Program-made: the position numbers and the translations under genes | NCBI GenBank assembly: GCA_034112085.1 | Contig: JAWUWD010000023.1 | Location: 1 to 31,285, forward strand | Direction: 5' to 3' | DNA: 31,285 nucleotides | Source of the DNA: JAWUWD01 sp034112085 | GTDB lineage: Bacteria > Bacteroidota > Bacteroidia > Cytophagales > Cyclobacteriaceae | Shown here: piece by piece, positions 1 through 8,503 of the stretch | Layout: each line of letters opens with the position of its first letter | Numbering within the stretch: position 1 is the first letter of the stretch | The notes under the pieces: generated by a model | Told to the model about the DNA's origin: nothing | Databases searched by the model: none | The model's input: the letters and a program-made list of their open reading frames with translations, nothing else

Positions 1-212
1 AAGTATTGATACTTCATGAAGATTGTATGACTGGAGGAATTGGTGGCGAGATCAGTGCATGGATTGGTGAACATTGTTTCCAGTACTTAGATGCACCTGT
101 ACTTCGGGAAGCGAGTCTGGATACCGCTATTCCATTTGCACCTACTTTGGAGCAGAATTTCTTGCCAAAAGGACGATTGTCTGACAAAATCGACCAACTA
201 ATCAATTTTTAG
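1..212 (+). CDS. 2-oxoacid dehydrogenase E1, C-terminal end (partial)
   Basis: This is the last ~70 codons of a gene that enters from the left edge and is read in frame 3 (first complete codon at base 3). The residues HEDCMTGGIGGEISAWI, LDAPVLREASLDTAIPFA and a final LPKGRL are typical of the transketolase C-terminal domain of the E1 beta part of branched-chain 2-oxoacid or pyruvate dehydrogenases. These thiamine-diphosphate enzymes decarboxylate a 2-oxoacid and pass the acyl group to the lipoyl arm of E2. In this phylum alpha and beta are often fused into one chain; which form this is cannot be seen here. lipA, which makes the lipoyl cofactor, lies 4.4 kb downstream but is not in the same operon. 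Confidence 0.82.
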   Translation, partial: VLILHEDCMTGGIGGEISAWIGEHCFQYLDAPVLREASLDTAIPFAPTLEQNFLPKGRLSDKIDQLINF

Positions 213-298
213 CTATCTTAGTGAGTTGCGATCAGTAAGGAAACAATAGACCAATCATAATAGTCGTTATCCTTCACAGTCACAAAGAGCATTGGCAT

Positions 299-2908
299 TT
301 GAAAAAAAATCTAGGCACCATATTCAATAATCACCTCGCTACTTTATCAAAAGTAGTAGCGGGTTTGGTGATATGTATGCTTATTTCTATCGAAAGTGGC
401 TACGCACAAGAAGTAGATAAAAGCCGCTCTAATAAGAAGAAGATCCGAGAAACCAAGTTCAAAACCAAGAACAAACAAGGGGATAGAATACATAAAGGTG
501 ACATCACTGGCCGAAAGAATAAGAAAATCAAAAAATCAAAAAGAAGGGGTAATGTAACTAGTCCAGCCTCTACACCTTATGGCAATGCGCTGTATCAATT
601 TAAAGACCGCAGAAAAGAGGGTGAAAATGTTCAGCCCAGCACAGGGTCTTTCAACACACCTTCAAAATCTACCGAAAACCATCGAAAAGGAGATATCTCT
701 GGACGAAAGAACAGAAAGACTGTCTCACGTAGTGGCGAAAGCAAAGCCGTGCAGCCATCGGGTAATCCATATGCCGGCCGAAAACAACGAACTGAAGGAC
801 AGCGCGCAAAGGTTAGTAGAGCGCAAGGAGGTGGTTTTCAATCAATTAGTCAAGCAGGAGAAGATAAACCTAGGAAACGAAGACGTATACAACCTCGAAC
901 TGCATCTCGTGCATTTATTGCTAGAAAAAAAGTAAATGTATATGCTGGTAGGCCAAGAAGAGGAGAGAAAGCCAAAACTAAAGATATCGCTGGAAGAAAG
1001 ATCAGAGCTAAAAATTTCAAAAGTAGATCTCAGCCAATCATACAACCTTCTTTCAACCCATATTTCTCGAGAAAAGGTAAAGCAGACAGAGCCAAAACAG
1101 CCCTTCGAGGCTCAGGATATGCCTCTGCTTCCAAGAAAGGAGAACGTAAATATGAAGGACAAGCAGCTGGAGGTCATGCTAGCGCTACTAGAAAAGGAGA
1201 AAATGCTTGGAGAAAAGATATCACTGGCAGAGACTTCCGGAAACCTAGAGATCCAGGAGTAGTCACAGGCAAAAAAGGGCTGTCATATACCGGGACTCAA
1301 AACAGAAACCTCAGTATAAGTGGTGGTTTAAAAAACAATGGTAGAAAATCCATCAGCACATCCGGTGGCGGGGGGTCTATTTCTTCCCAATTGAAAAAAG
1401 GTCGAGTGAGTGCATTACCAAGAAAATCTCTAGGTGATCCACAGGTAGCTGGGTTTTCTGGAAGGTTCAATAGATTTGAAATATCCCCTGGGTTTGACAC
1501 ACGTTCTGCTAAATTCCAGGGCAGTGCAAAAGGTACTCGTAAGCCTCTAAAAGGTGGTGGAAGTATTTCTAATAGTATTTGGAAAGGAAGAGGTCAAGCA
1601 ATGCCAAGAGAGGATATGGGTAATTCCAAAATTAGGAGGTTTGCAGGTAATGTAAAAGGAAGTAGAAAACCATTTAAAGGTGGCGGAAGTATAAGTAATA
1701 ATATTTGGCAGGGAAAAGGCCAGGTAATGCCTAGAAAAGATCTTGGCAGCCCGCAAGTTAGTGGCTTTACAGGGAATGTGAAAGGAAGTAGAAAGCCATT
1801 CAAAGGAGGAGGAAGTATCAGTAACAATATCTGGCAGGGGAAAGGACAGGCTATGCCTAGAAAAGACCTTGGCAGTCCGCAGATTAGCGGATTTGCCGGT
1901 AATGTAAAAGGAAGTAGAAAACCATTTAAAGGTGGCGGAAGCATCAGTAAATCAGGATGGAATAATAGTGGACAAGCACTCCCTCGAAATAGCAGTCTCC
2001 AAAACAGTTCAACAATCTCACAAGGTAATTACAAAGGAAGTCGGAAACCTATAAAGGGTGGCGGAAGCATCAGCAAGACAGGCTGGAACAACAATAGACA
2101 GGCACTGCCACGAAATAGCAGTCTCCAAAAAAACTTGACCCTCTCACAAGGCAATTATAAAGGAAGCAGAAAACCATTCAAAGGTGGTGGTAGCATCAGC
2201 AAGTCTGGCTGGAATAATAATCGAACTCCATTACAAAAGAAATCACTTTCTGTTCAGAATTTCTACACTTCAAAATTTAAAGGTCGCTTTAATCGATTCG
2301 AAATATCGCCTGGATATGCCAATGATAATATTGGAAATTTCAAAGGGAACATAAAGGGTGAAAGCAAAAAAATAGGACAACCAGAAGGCACACAATTCAA
2401 AGGCAGATTTACGCAATTTGAATTATCTCCAGGATTCTTAGGGGAAGATATAGGGGCATATCGTGGAACGCTAAAAATGAAGAGCAAGTACAGGAAGAAG
2501 CCTCACGCTGTAGAGCAAGCACTTAAAGCTAAAGAACCTCACAAAAACATGTTCTTGATGAATGGGTACCAAGGCAAAATGAAAGACAAGAGAAATTTTC
2601 AAAAAAAGCCTCATGCCCACAAAGATGCGCAAAAAGGTATAGCACCAACAAAGAGTGCCTCAAAAGCAATCGCCTTTCAGGGAAATTTTAAACTCAAAAA
2701 GAACTACGATCGCAATATGCACCCTAGCTCAAAATACACTACTTCACTGCAGCCTAGAAATTCTCTAGAAGAGAAAGATCGTTTATTCAAATTCAATATT
2801 TGGTGGGCAAAACTATTTAAAAAGAACGAAAATCAGCCAACTGCTGTTAAGGATAAAATACGAAACCCTCGATATGATAAACGTGAGAAAGATCTTTGGT
2901 ACGACTAA
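299..2908 (+). CDS. Secreted, very basic Gly/Lys/Arg-rich repeat protein
   Basis: I do not recognise the function. The 869-residue product starts at a TTG codon, chosen because it gives a complete signal peptide (MKKN, hydrophobic LSKVVAGLVICMLISI, then ESGYAQ). The mature protein is low in complexity and extremely rich in Lys, Arg, Gly and Ser. Three motif classes are visible. The N-terminal third repeats KGDI(T/S)GRKN-like blocks between NPY-type spacers. The middle, about residues 411-662, has six ~42-residue tandem repeats beginning KGSRKPFKGGGSIS. A third motif, FKGRFNRFEISPGF or close, occurs three times, before and after the repeats. The C-terminal part has KKPHA repeats and ends in a basic tail. 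No membrane anchor or T9SS C-terminal domain is evident. A structural, surface-coating or polyanion-binding role is only inference. The 3' end overlaps the next gene by 35 nt in a different frame. Confidence 0.8.
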   Translation: MKKNLGTIFNNHLATLSKVVAGLVICMLISIESGYAQEVDKSRSNKKKIRETKFKTKNKQGDRIHKGDITGRKNKKIKKSKRRGNVTSPASTPYGNALYQFKDRRKEGENVQPSTGSFNTPSKSTENHRKGDISGRKNRKTVSRSGESKAVQPSGNPYAGRKQRTEGQRAKVSRAQGGGFQSISQAGEDKPRKRRRIQPRTASRAFIARKKVNVYAGRPRRGEKAKTKDIAGRKIRAKNFKSRSQPIIQPSFNPYFSRKGKADRAKTALRGSGYASASKKGERKYEGQAAGGHASATRKGENAWRKDITGRDFRKPRDPGVVTGKKGLSYTGTQNRNLSISGGLKNNGRKSISTSGGGGSISSQLKKGRVSALPRKSLGDPQVAGFSGRFNRFEISPGFDTRSAKFQGSAKGTRKPLKGGGSISNSIWKGRGQAMPREDMGNSKIRRFAGNVKGSRKPFKGGGSISNNIWQGKGQVMPRKDLGSPQVSGFTGNVKGSRKPFKGGGSISNNIWQGKGQAMPRKDLGSPQISGFAGNVKGSRKPFKGGGSISKSGWNNSGQALPRNSSLQNSSTISQGNYKGSRKPIKGGGSISKTGWNNNRQALPRNSSLQKNLTLSQGNYKGSRKPFKGGGSISKSGWNNNRTPLQKKSLSVQNFYTSKFKGRFNRFEISPGYANDNIGNFKGNIKGESKKIGQPEGTQFKGRFTQFELSPGFLGEDIGAYRGTLKMKSKYRKKPHAVEQALKAKEPHKNMFLMNGYQGKMKDKRNFQKKPHAHKDAQKGIAPTKSASKAIAFQGNFKLKKNYDRNMHPSSKYTTSLQPRNSLEEKDRLFKFNIWWAKLFKKNENQPTAVKDKIRNPRYDKREKDLWYD
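1529..2284 (+). repeat. Six tandem 126-bp coding repeats
   Basis: Six units of exactly 42 codons follow one another inside the basic secreted protein, each starting with KG(S/T)RKP(F/L/I)KGGGSIS. Units 2 and 3 are nearly identical in protein. Units 4-6 replace the NIWQGKGQ(A/V)MPRKDLG segment with GWNN..QALPRNSSL. A degenerate earlier unit lies just upstream (GGGGSISSQLKKGRVSALPRK). The pattern suggests recent expansion by duplication or slippage. Confidence 0.9.
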
Positions 2909-3257
2909 GTCGAAACCTTCAATAGACTGGAAGCATATTACTTCTGAAGACACCCTTTTAGAAGCTATCAAAAGCTCAACCGAAAAAGCAATTTTAATAT
3001 TCAAACACAGCACGAGATGCTCCATAAGTAGTATGGCCATGTCTCGATTAGAAAATGGTTGGGATACTGAAGAAATGGCAAATATATCACCCTACTACTT
3101 AGATTTGATCTCTTATCGTGATATTTCCAACCTGGTAGCTGACAATCTTAATGTCATGCATGAATCTCCACAAATCATCATAGTGAAGGATGGCAAGAGC
3201 ACCTATCATACTTCTCACATGAATATATCGGTTGATGCTGTGAAAAGCAATTCCTAG
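2874..3257 (+). CDS. ytxJ: YtxJ-type bacilliredoxin-like thioredoxin-fold protein
   Basis: A 127-residue thioredoxin-fold protein with the single-cysteine signature IFKHSTRCSIS (Cys49) and the later segment ESPQIIIVKDGKSTYHTSH containing the expected Pro. This pattern matches the YtxJ family (bacillithiol system redox protein, a monothiol bacilliredoxin), which is proposed to remove bacillithiol from S-bacillithiolated proteins in the cytoplasm. The usual family member starts near the segment SIDWKHITS, so about 15 residues here are an N-terminal extension, or the true start is internal. The chosen ATG overlaps the preceding gene by 35 nt, suggesting co-transcription or coupling. Family call firm, start uncertain. 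Confidence 0.8.
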   Translation: MINVRKIFGTTKSKPSIDWKHITSEDTLLEAIKSSTEKAILIFKHSTRCSISSMAMSRLENGWDTEEMANISPYYLDLISYRDISNLVADNLNVMHESPQIIIVKDGKSTYHTSHMNISVDAVKSNS

Positions 3258-3269
3258 ATTGCCCAATAA

Positions 3270-3299
3270 GTACAGTCAGATTGAATCACCTAACTGTAC
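3270..3299. terminator. Weak inverted repeat between convergent genes
   Basis: GTACAGT and ACTGTAC form a 7-bp stem with a 16-nt loop between the convergent ends of ytxJ and the OsmC gene. There is no clear T-run on either side, so termination is only a suggestion. Confidence 0.25.
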
Positions 3300-3318
3300 C
3301 GCTGGATAATTTTATCGA

Positions 3319-3723
3319 TTAATAATTAAACGATATTCTTTGCAGGATTCCTTCGTCCAAACTCAACGCCACTGGACAAGTTTTCGCAGCATTTTCCAAC
3401 ATTTTTCGCTGTTTGTCGGTCATTATCAAATGACTCAGGTCAAAATTGACAATAATTTCAGCGATTTTGCGTGGGCTCGCTGACATCACCTTTGTCACCT
3501 CGGCAGTCGTGCCTTCCAACGCGATAGATTCTCGTTGGGCTACTTGCCCCATAATTGTCATCATACAACTACATAGCGCTGAACAGACCAAATCTGTTGG
3601 TGAGAATGCTTCTCCCTTCCCTTGATTGTCAATGGGTGCATCAGTGATGACTTCTTGTCCTGATCTCAGGTGTGTTGCATTCGTTCTTAGTTCTCCCGAG
3701 TATATTATTTTAGATGTTACCAT
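3319..3723 (-). CDS. OsmC family peroxiredoxin-like protein
   Basis: A 134-residue protein of usual OsmC/Ohr length. It carries FSPTDLVCSALCSCMMTIM around Cys47, Cys51 and Cys53 in the central helix, and KTCPVALSLDEG with Cys116 near the C terminus. The two cysteine sites match the peroxidatic and resolving positions of the family, which reduces organic hydroperoxides using thiols. Which of the three central cysteines is peroxidatic cannot be decided without an alignment. The gene stands alone, convergent with ytxJ and divergent from the next gene, from which it is separated by 74 bp. Whether this is OsmC or the YhfA-like subgroup is open. Confidence 0.85.
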   Translation of the reverse strand: MVTSKIIYSGELRTNATHLRSGQEVITDAPIDNQGKGEAFSPTDLVCSALCSCMMTIMGQVAQRESIALEGTTAEVTKVMSASPRKIAEIIVNFDLSHLIMTDKQRKMLENAAKTCPVALSLDEGILQRISFNY

Positions 3724-3797
3724 GTTTCAAAAACTATCTTATTCTATTTCACGTTATTCTTTAAATGCCTAAATTTAATATTTAGCTGTGAGGTAAC

Positions 3798-4514
3798 ATG
3801 AAGAAATCCACAATATTAATCATCTCAATTTTCCTACTAACTTTCGGAGCCGTAAACGCGCAACAGGGTGGATACGAATATTTAAAAGAAACCAGGTGGG
3901 GCATTAATAAAAACACCTCAAGTGGGTTTATTGGAGGGATTATGATAAAGCATTCTATACAAAAGGAGGGTCGCATGTATCATACCTTTGGTGTTGAGCT
4001 CATGAACATTACTCATCCAAATGAGTCTGGTATCAGAAGAAGAGAGACTGGCTCTTTGTTTAAATTGGGAAAACAAAATTACTTCTATGCTTTAAGGGCG
4101 CAATATGGTCGTGATTTAATATTATTTAAGAAAGCACCTCAACAAGGAGCTCAAGTGATCGTAATGCTTGCTGGAGGCCCATCATTTGGATTCCAATCAC
4201 CCTACTTTATCGCTTTGAAAAATGGGCGAAATGTTAAGTACGACCCCAACAATGGCCAGCACAGATCCATTGAAAATATTATAGGATCAGGAAAGCTGTT
4301 TCAGGGATTACCAGAATCAAAAATAATCTTAGGAGCGAATATCAAATTGGGGCTTAGTTTTGAATTCGGAATATTTAAAAATGCTGTAACGGGTTTTGAG
4401 GCTGGTTTCTTATTGGATGCCTACACACAGGAAGTTATCATTATGGACAGAGCAGAAAATCGTTCAGTTTTTCCGACCTCATTCATTACTGTATTCTGGG
4501 GATCTAGGAAATAA
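3798..4514 (+). CDS. Putative outer-membrane beta-barrel protein
   Basis: A 238-residue exported protein. It opens with a Sec signal peptide (MKKSTILIISIFLLTFGAVNA, cleaved before QQGG). The rest has alternating hydrophobic/polar strands rich in Gly and aromatics, such as GFIGGIMIKHSIQ, FYALRAQYGRDLILF, VIVMLAGGPSFGF and IILGANIKLGLSFEFGIF. It ends in a strand with aromatic residues (FITVFWGSRK). These features fit a small outer-membrane barrel, but no specific family motif is recognised and function is unknown. It precedes lipA by 58 bp on the same strand; a separate promoter-like element lies between them. Confidence 0.72.
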   Translation: MKKSTILIISIFLLTFGAVNAQQGGYEYLKETRWGINKNTSSGFIGGIMIKHSIQKEGRMYHTFGVELMNITHPNESGIRRRETGSLFKLGKQNYFYALRAQYGRDLILFKKAPQQGAQVIVMLAGGPSFGFQSPYFIALKNGRNVKYDPNNGQHRSIENIIGSGKLFQGLPESKIILGANIKLGLSFEFGIFKNAVTGFEAGFLLDAYTQEVIIMDRAENRSVFPTSFITVFWGSRK

Positions 4515-4546
4515 ATTTTTTCCTGTCTTTTAAAAACATTAATATT

Positions 4547-4554
4547 TACTTTTG
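4547..4554 (+). promoter_or_regulatory. Possible -7 element for lipA
   Basis: TACTTTTG matches the Bacteroidota -7 consensus TAnnTTTG and would start transcription about 12 nt before the lipA ATG. No TTG was found at the expected -33 position, so the call is weak. Confidence 0.35.
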
Positions 4555-4572
4555 CTGAAAATCGAATAACTG

Positions 4573-5463
4573 ATGATCGAACTACCTGTAGTATCTGCTG
4601 ACAAAACGAGTAAAATAAAAAAACCAGACTGGTTACGCGTAAAGCTACCCGTTGGAAAAGAATATGCTCAAGTTCGTAAGATTGTCGATGAGAATAAACT
4701 CCACACAATCTGTGAAAGTGGTAATTGTCCCAACATGGGCGAATGCTGGGGAGCTGGAACAGCCACATTTATGATCTTAGGGAATGTATGTACAAGAAGC
4801 TGTACATTCTGCGCAGTTGCAACAGGGAGACCTCCAGAGTATGATACAGATGAACCTAAGCGAGTAGCTGAGGCAATCAAGACTATGGGTGTAAAACATG
4901 CGGTGTTGACTTCTGTCAATAGAGATGAGCTTAAGGATCGTGGTGCTGAGATCTGGTATCAGACGGTAGTAGAAACAAAGAATTTAAGCCCTACAACTAC
5001 GATAGAAACATTGATCCCAGATGTGAAGGGAAATTGGGATGCACTCTATCGAATGATCGATGGCGGACAAGAAGTTGTCTCGCACAACATGGAGACTGTA
5101 GAGAGTTTGTATAGAAGAGTTAGACCGCAGGCCCGATATCAAAGAAGTTTAGATCAAATCAAACTCACCAAAGAAGCCGGTAAGCGAACCAAGACTGGAA
5201 TAATGCTTGGTCTTGGAGAAAAGCAAGACGAAGTTTATAAAGCCATGGATGACTTAGTAGCTCACGGCTTGCACATATTGACACTCGGCCAATACCTCCA
5301 ACCGACTAAACGTCATATTGAAGTGGCCGAATTCATCCATCCAGATGTATTTGCAGCATACAAAGAAGAAGGGGAAAGAAGAGGAATCAGACATGTTGAA
5401 TCTTCCCCTTTGGTGAGGTCATCCTATCATGCTGAGCGTCATGTCAATGTACCTATAGATTAA
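4573..5463 (+). CDS. lipA: Lipoyl synthase
   Basis: This radical SAM enzyme inserts two sulfurs into octanoyl groups on E2 and GcvH proteins. Both iron-sulfur cluster motifs are complete. The auxiliary cluster motif CESGNCPNMGECW gives Cys47, Cys52 and Cys58; the radical SAM motif CTRSCTFC gives Cys73, Cys77 and Cys80. The C-terminal RSSY signature is present near residue 283 and contributes the serine ligand of the auxiliary cluster. At 296 residues the length is normal. Downstream it converges on a dehydrogenase gene with only 12 nt between the stop codons and no visible terminator. Confidence 0.97.
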   Translation: MIELPVVSADKTSKIKKPDWLRVKLPVGKEYAQVRKIVDENKLHTICESGNCPNMGECWGAGTATFMILGNVCTRSCTFCAVATGRPPEYDTDEPKRVAEAIKTMGVKHAVLTSVNRDELKDRGAEIWYQTVVETKNLSPTTTIETLIPDVKGNWDALYRMIDGGQEVVSHNMETVESLYRRVRPQARYQRSLDQIKLTKEAGKRTKTGIMLGLGEKQDEVYKAMDDLVAHGLHILTLGQYLQPTKRHIEVAEFIHPDVFAAYKEEGERRGIRHVESSPLVRSSYHAERHVNVPID

Positions 5464-5475
5464 TTGGCCAAGACA

Positions 5476-6693
5476 TTACTCTTTACCATCTACATAGTCC
5501 TGTAGATAGGCAAATCGTGCAGTTAATTGGCCATTTTCTGTAATGGTTGCTCGTTTGATTACTTCTTCTGCATCATCGCCCAATAAATGAGGTAAAACAT
5601 TGTCGATCAATTCTCTACCAAAATCCTCAGAAGCATTTCTTGGAAGCTCACATGGTAAATTATCGACAGCCATCACTGTAATATTGGCTTCATCTTTGAA
5701 TGCTGGCTCAATAGTTCCTTCACTTGGATTGTAATCATATATAGGATCATCAATGGTACTTGGTCGCATCGTAGATGGGATAGACCCTTCTATATCACAA
5801 GTAATATCTGCGATTACTTTGATTCTAAAGTCTGACTTTAGAACATCTTCTCTTTTGAATAACACTGGTGCATTGGGATCCCAAAATGCTCCAGCAATCA
5901 TCAAATCGGCAACTCTAGCATACTTCAAGAAGTCTCCTTGATATTTATCAGGGTTAGAATAAAACTCTTCCCTTACAAAATCACCACCAGATTTAGGAGT
6001 ATTATAGTCTCTTGTGTTAAGCTGAGTATAGACGGCTTCATCAAACCGCTCATTGAGCAATTGTGCTGGGCTTACTTTTCGAACTTTCATCCCGTCAAGT
6101 ACCTCCATAGCTCCTTTAGTAACTCGTCCACCTCCTGTTATAACTATTTTAATTGCTGGAAACTTCACCTTGCTATACTCTCCTTGCATCTCAGCCATAT
6201 CAAAGCATTGATGCGCTGGCTTAATGTCAAATAATCTAAACCGCTTACCATAAGTGAGCACACCGTTATAAGCTCCTACAATTCCAGCATATCTACCAAA
6301 TGCTACCACTCGCGTCCCATTCGCATCAGTTAAATTCTCATAATCTACCATGCGAATTTTCTTATCAAGAATGGCTCTAAGCAATTCACGATTGTAAGGC
6401 TGCTTCTTTGTCGTATGAGAAAAGAAGAAATAAGTCTTATTTGGAATCAAATTTGGAATAGGAACTTCCTTCACCCCCATTAAAATGTCACAATCTGACA
6501 CATCAGAAACAATCGGAATCCCATTATTTTCATATTCTCCATCCTTGTAACACCTCACATCACTTGTCTGACAAACTACATCAACATTGTCAAACTTACC
6601 CGACAACTCCTTGGTCTCTTCTGGCGTGAATGGCACTCGATGATCTACGGGTACTTTACCTTCTTTGATGATTCCTAGTTTGATGTTTGGCAT
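5476..6693 (-). CDS. Saccharopine dehydrogenase (LYS1-like)/alanine dehydrogenase family
   Basis: A 405-residue NAD(P)-dependent oxidoreductase of the alanine dehydrogenase/PNT superfamily. The N-terminal segment IIKEGKVPVDHRVPFTPEE is the substrate-domain start. GVKEVP (Lys75) and FFSHTTKKQ (His93) correspond to the catalytic Lys/His pair of lysine-forming saccharopine dehydrogenase (yeast LYS1 Lys77/His96), followed by the LYS1-like stretch VAFGRYAGIVGA. The nucleotide-binding Rossmann region begins at IVITGGGRVTKGAMEVLDG. Its known relatives reversibly cleave saccharopine to lysine and 2-oxoglutarate; a lysine-catabolic role is inferred from motifs only, and automated annotation would probably say alanine dehydrogenase. 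It is separated by 155 bp from hemH on the same strand. Confidence 0.75.
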   Translation of the reverse strand: MPNIKLGIIKEGKVPVDHRVPFTPEETKELSGKFDNVDVVCQTSDVRCYKDGEYENNGIPIVSDVSDCDILMGVKEVPIPNLIPNKTYFFFSHTTKKQPYNRELLRAILDKKIRMVDYENLTDANGTRVVAFGRYAGIVGAYNGVLTYGKRFRLFDIKPAHQCFDMAEMQGEYSKVKFPAIKIVITGGGRVTKGAMEVLDGMKVRKVSPAQLLNERFDEAVYTQLNTRDYNTPKSGGDFVREEFYSNPDKYQGDFLKYARVADLMIAGAFWDPNAPVLFKREDVLKSDFRIKVIADITCDIEGSIPSTMRPSTIDDPIYDYNPSEGTIEPAFKDEANITVMAVDNLPCELPRNASEDFGRELIDNVLPHLLGDDAEEVIKRATITENGQLTARFAYLQDYVDGKE

Positions 6694-6848
6694 ATTCGAT
6701 TTGTCTTAAAATGTAGAGTGTAAAAATAGCTATTATAATGGTAATCTCATTTGATAAATAGGCTCCTAATTAGAGGCCTTTGAATAGGGGAAAAGCGTAA
6801 AAATTTACAGACTTGGAGTAGGGCACAACAGTAATTAATCTAAAGAAA

Positions 6849-7880
6849 CTAACTGTTTCCTTTAGCCATTTCCGCTAGACCTTCAATCCATCCTTCAGAA
6901 TTATTCAAGCTTTCTACCAAATCCCAAGTTTCACCTCCCGCTTCAAGAAATTCTTCTTTGAATGTTTCACCAACCTCGATTGTAGTCTCTAGACAATCAG
7001 CAATAAATGCAGGAGAAAAGGCCAGTACTTTCTTTATTCCCTTGGCAGGGAGTTCTTGAAGCACTTCATCTGTATAGGGCTTGATCCAAGGGGTCTTACC
7101 CAATCGAGACTGAAATGTTGTCGTGTATTTGTCTTCCGATAATCCCAATCCCTCCGCAAGTAATTTTGAGGTTTGGAAACATTGTGCACTATAGCAATAT
7201 TGATTCTTGGCACTGTAATTAGAACAGCATTTACCATTGAGTTGACAGTACCCCTGAGAAGAGCCCTTCCTAATGTGACGCTCGGGTAAACCATGATAAC
7301 TAAATACGACATGGTCGTAGTCAGTCTTCGCCATCATTGCTTTTCCTTTTTCTACAAACCCATTGATATAGCTTGGGTGATCCCAGAACTTACTGATATA
7401 ACGTAATGATGGTATGATCTGCCACTCATTGACAAGCTCATTAACTTTCTGAATAACCGAACCTGTAGAGGCTGACGCATACTGAGGAAACAATGGTATT
7501 ACCAGAATCTCTCCCACGTTTTCAGACTTTAAAATATCAAGCGCACTTTTGATACTTGGGCTTTGATACCGCATACCAAGAGCTACCACATATTCTTCAC
7601 CAAGTTTCTTCTGTAACAAATCTGTCACCTCCACTCCGTAATACTTCAAAGGAGAACCCTTTTCATCCCAGAGTTTTTGATATTCAGCTGCCGACTTTGG
7701 CGATCTAAAAGTGGCAATAATCAAGTTGATCAAAAGCCACCTTTTAATATACGGTATATCTATCACACGCTCGTCCATGAGAAACTCACGCAAATATTTT
7801 CTGACATCTGGAACTGACGGGCTGTCTGGTGTTCCAAGATTCACTAATAATACCCCTTTTTTGATCTGATTTGCGGACAT
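6849..7880 (-). CDS. hemH: Ferrochelatase
   Basis: Inserts Fe(II) into protoporphyrin IX, the last step of protoheme synthesis. The N-terminal GVLLVNLGTPDSP and the central SYHGLPERH (His196, metal-insertion histidine) are diagnostic. ADCLETTIE supplies the conserved Glu298, and PLFPQYASASTG is also conserved. The 343-residue length is normal. An unusual Cys-rich segment follows the catalytic His: Cys212, Cys218, Cys219, Cys229 and Cys234. Some bacterial ferrochelatases bind a [2Fe-2S] cluster; whether this one does is inference. It lies 47 bp downstream of the VTT gene and may be co-transcribed with it. Confidence 0.96.
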   Translation of the reverse strand: MSANQIKKGVLLVNLGTPDSPSVPDVRKYLREFLMDERVIDIPYIKRWLLINLIIATFRSPKSAAEYQKLWDEKGSPLKYYGVEVTDLLQKKLGEEYVVALGMRYQSPSIKSALDILKSENVGEILVIPLFPQYASASTGSVIQKVNELVNEWQIIPSLRYISKFWDHPSYINGFVEKGKAMMAKTDYDHVVFSYHGLPERHIRKGSSQGYCQLNGKCCSNYSAKNQYCYSAQCFQTSKLLAEGLGLSEDKYTTTFQSRLGKTPWIKPYTDEVLQELPAKGIKKVLAFSPAFIADCLETTIEVGETFKEEFLEAGGETWDLVESLNNSEGWIEGLAEMAKGNS

Positions 7881-7927
7881 ATAATATTGCTTAAAATACA
7901 GAGTAAATTTAAGAAATATTGAATGGA

Positions 7928-8497
7928 TTAGCCATGGCTAAGCCATAGAATAAATCCATAAACACCGAATCGTAAGAACCTTGTTAATGAATATAGAAGA
8001 TAGTATTTGAATGGATATTTGAACACTCCTACAGCCATCGCCACAGCTGAAAACGGTAAAGGTGTTAAAGCTGCAGCTATGACTAAAAATCCACCATACC
8101 TCTTTAATTCAGCTTTGTACTTATGGAGGTATTTTTCTTCAACTGATTGAAAGATCGGCATAACCCTACAGGAAGATCCAATATAATAACCCAGTACACC
8201 TGCAGCATAAGATAAGATAGATAGGAATAGAACATTGACAGTGTATGAATCTGTTATCCCTCCTTCGAAAGACCAGATCATAAACAACTCTGGCGGAATA
8301 ATCCCGAAAATAACTTCCGAAAATATAAATATAGAATATATCAACTCTGGACGATCATACAGGGCTTCAATCCAAGCTGGATTAAGGTTGAGGTATTCTC
8401 TTGCAGCTATAAATATGAGAATCAGTGCAGCAAACCACACCATTCCCTTTGCCAAGTTATTGACTAAGAACTGATATCTAGGCTTCATTCTTCTCAT
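7928..8497 (-). CDS. VTT/DedA-like membrane protein
   Basis: A 189-residue integral membrane protein with about four to five hydrophobic helices. Diagnostic features of the VTT (SNARE-associated, DedA/YqaA) domain are FGIIPPELFMIWSFEGG in the first half and FLVIAAALTPLPFSAVAMAVGVF in the second, the re-entrant segments with conserved Glu, Pro and Gly. Members act in membrane lipid flipping or undecaprenyl-phosphate recycling; the substrate here is unknown. It begins 6 nt after the stop of the GNAT-like gene, so the two are almost certainly co-transcribed. The start could also be the Met at residue 4. Confidence 0.78.
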   Translation of the reverse strand: MRRMKPRYQFLVNNLAKGMVWFAALILIFIAAREYLNLNPAWIEALYDRPELIYSIFIFSEVIFGIIPPELFMIWSFEGGITDSYTVNVLFLSILSYAAGVLGYYIGSSCRVMPIFQSVEEKYLHKYKAELKRYGGFLVIAAALTPLPFSAVAMAVGVFKYPFKYYLLYSLTRFLRFGVYGFILWLSHG

Positions 8498-8503
8498 ATC
8501 GCC

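Noticed and set aside
579..1262. Two long out-of-frame ORFs within the repeat protein gene
   Set aside because: They arise from the Lys/Arg-rich repeat DNA read in another frame and lack starts, signals or domains.
1594..1944. Repetitive minus-strand ORF with hydrophobic LILPPPLNGFLLPFT repeats
   Set aside because: It is the antisense image of the 126-bp repeats, so repetition is inherited from the real gene.
6760..6779. Hairpin AGGCTCC/GAGGCCT downstream of hemH
   Set aside because: The stem has a mismatch and no T-run on the minus strand, so termination is not supported.
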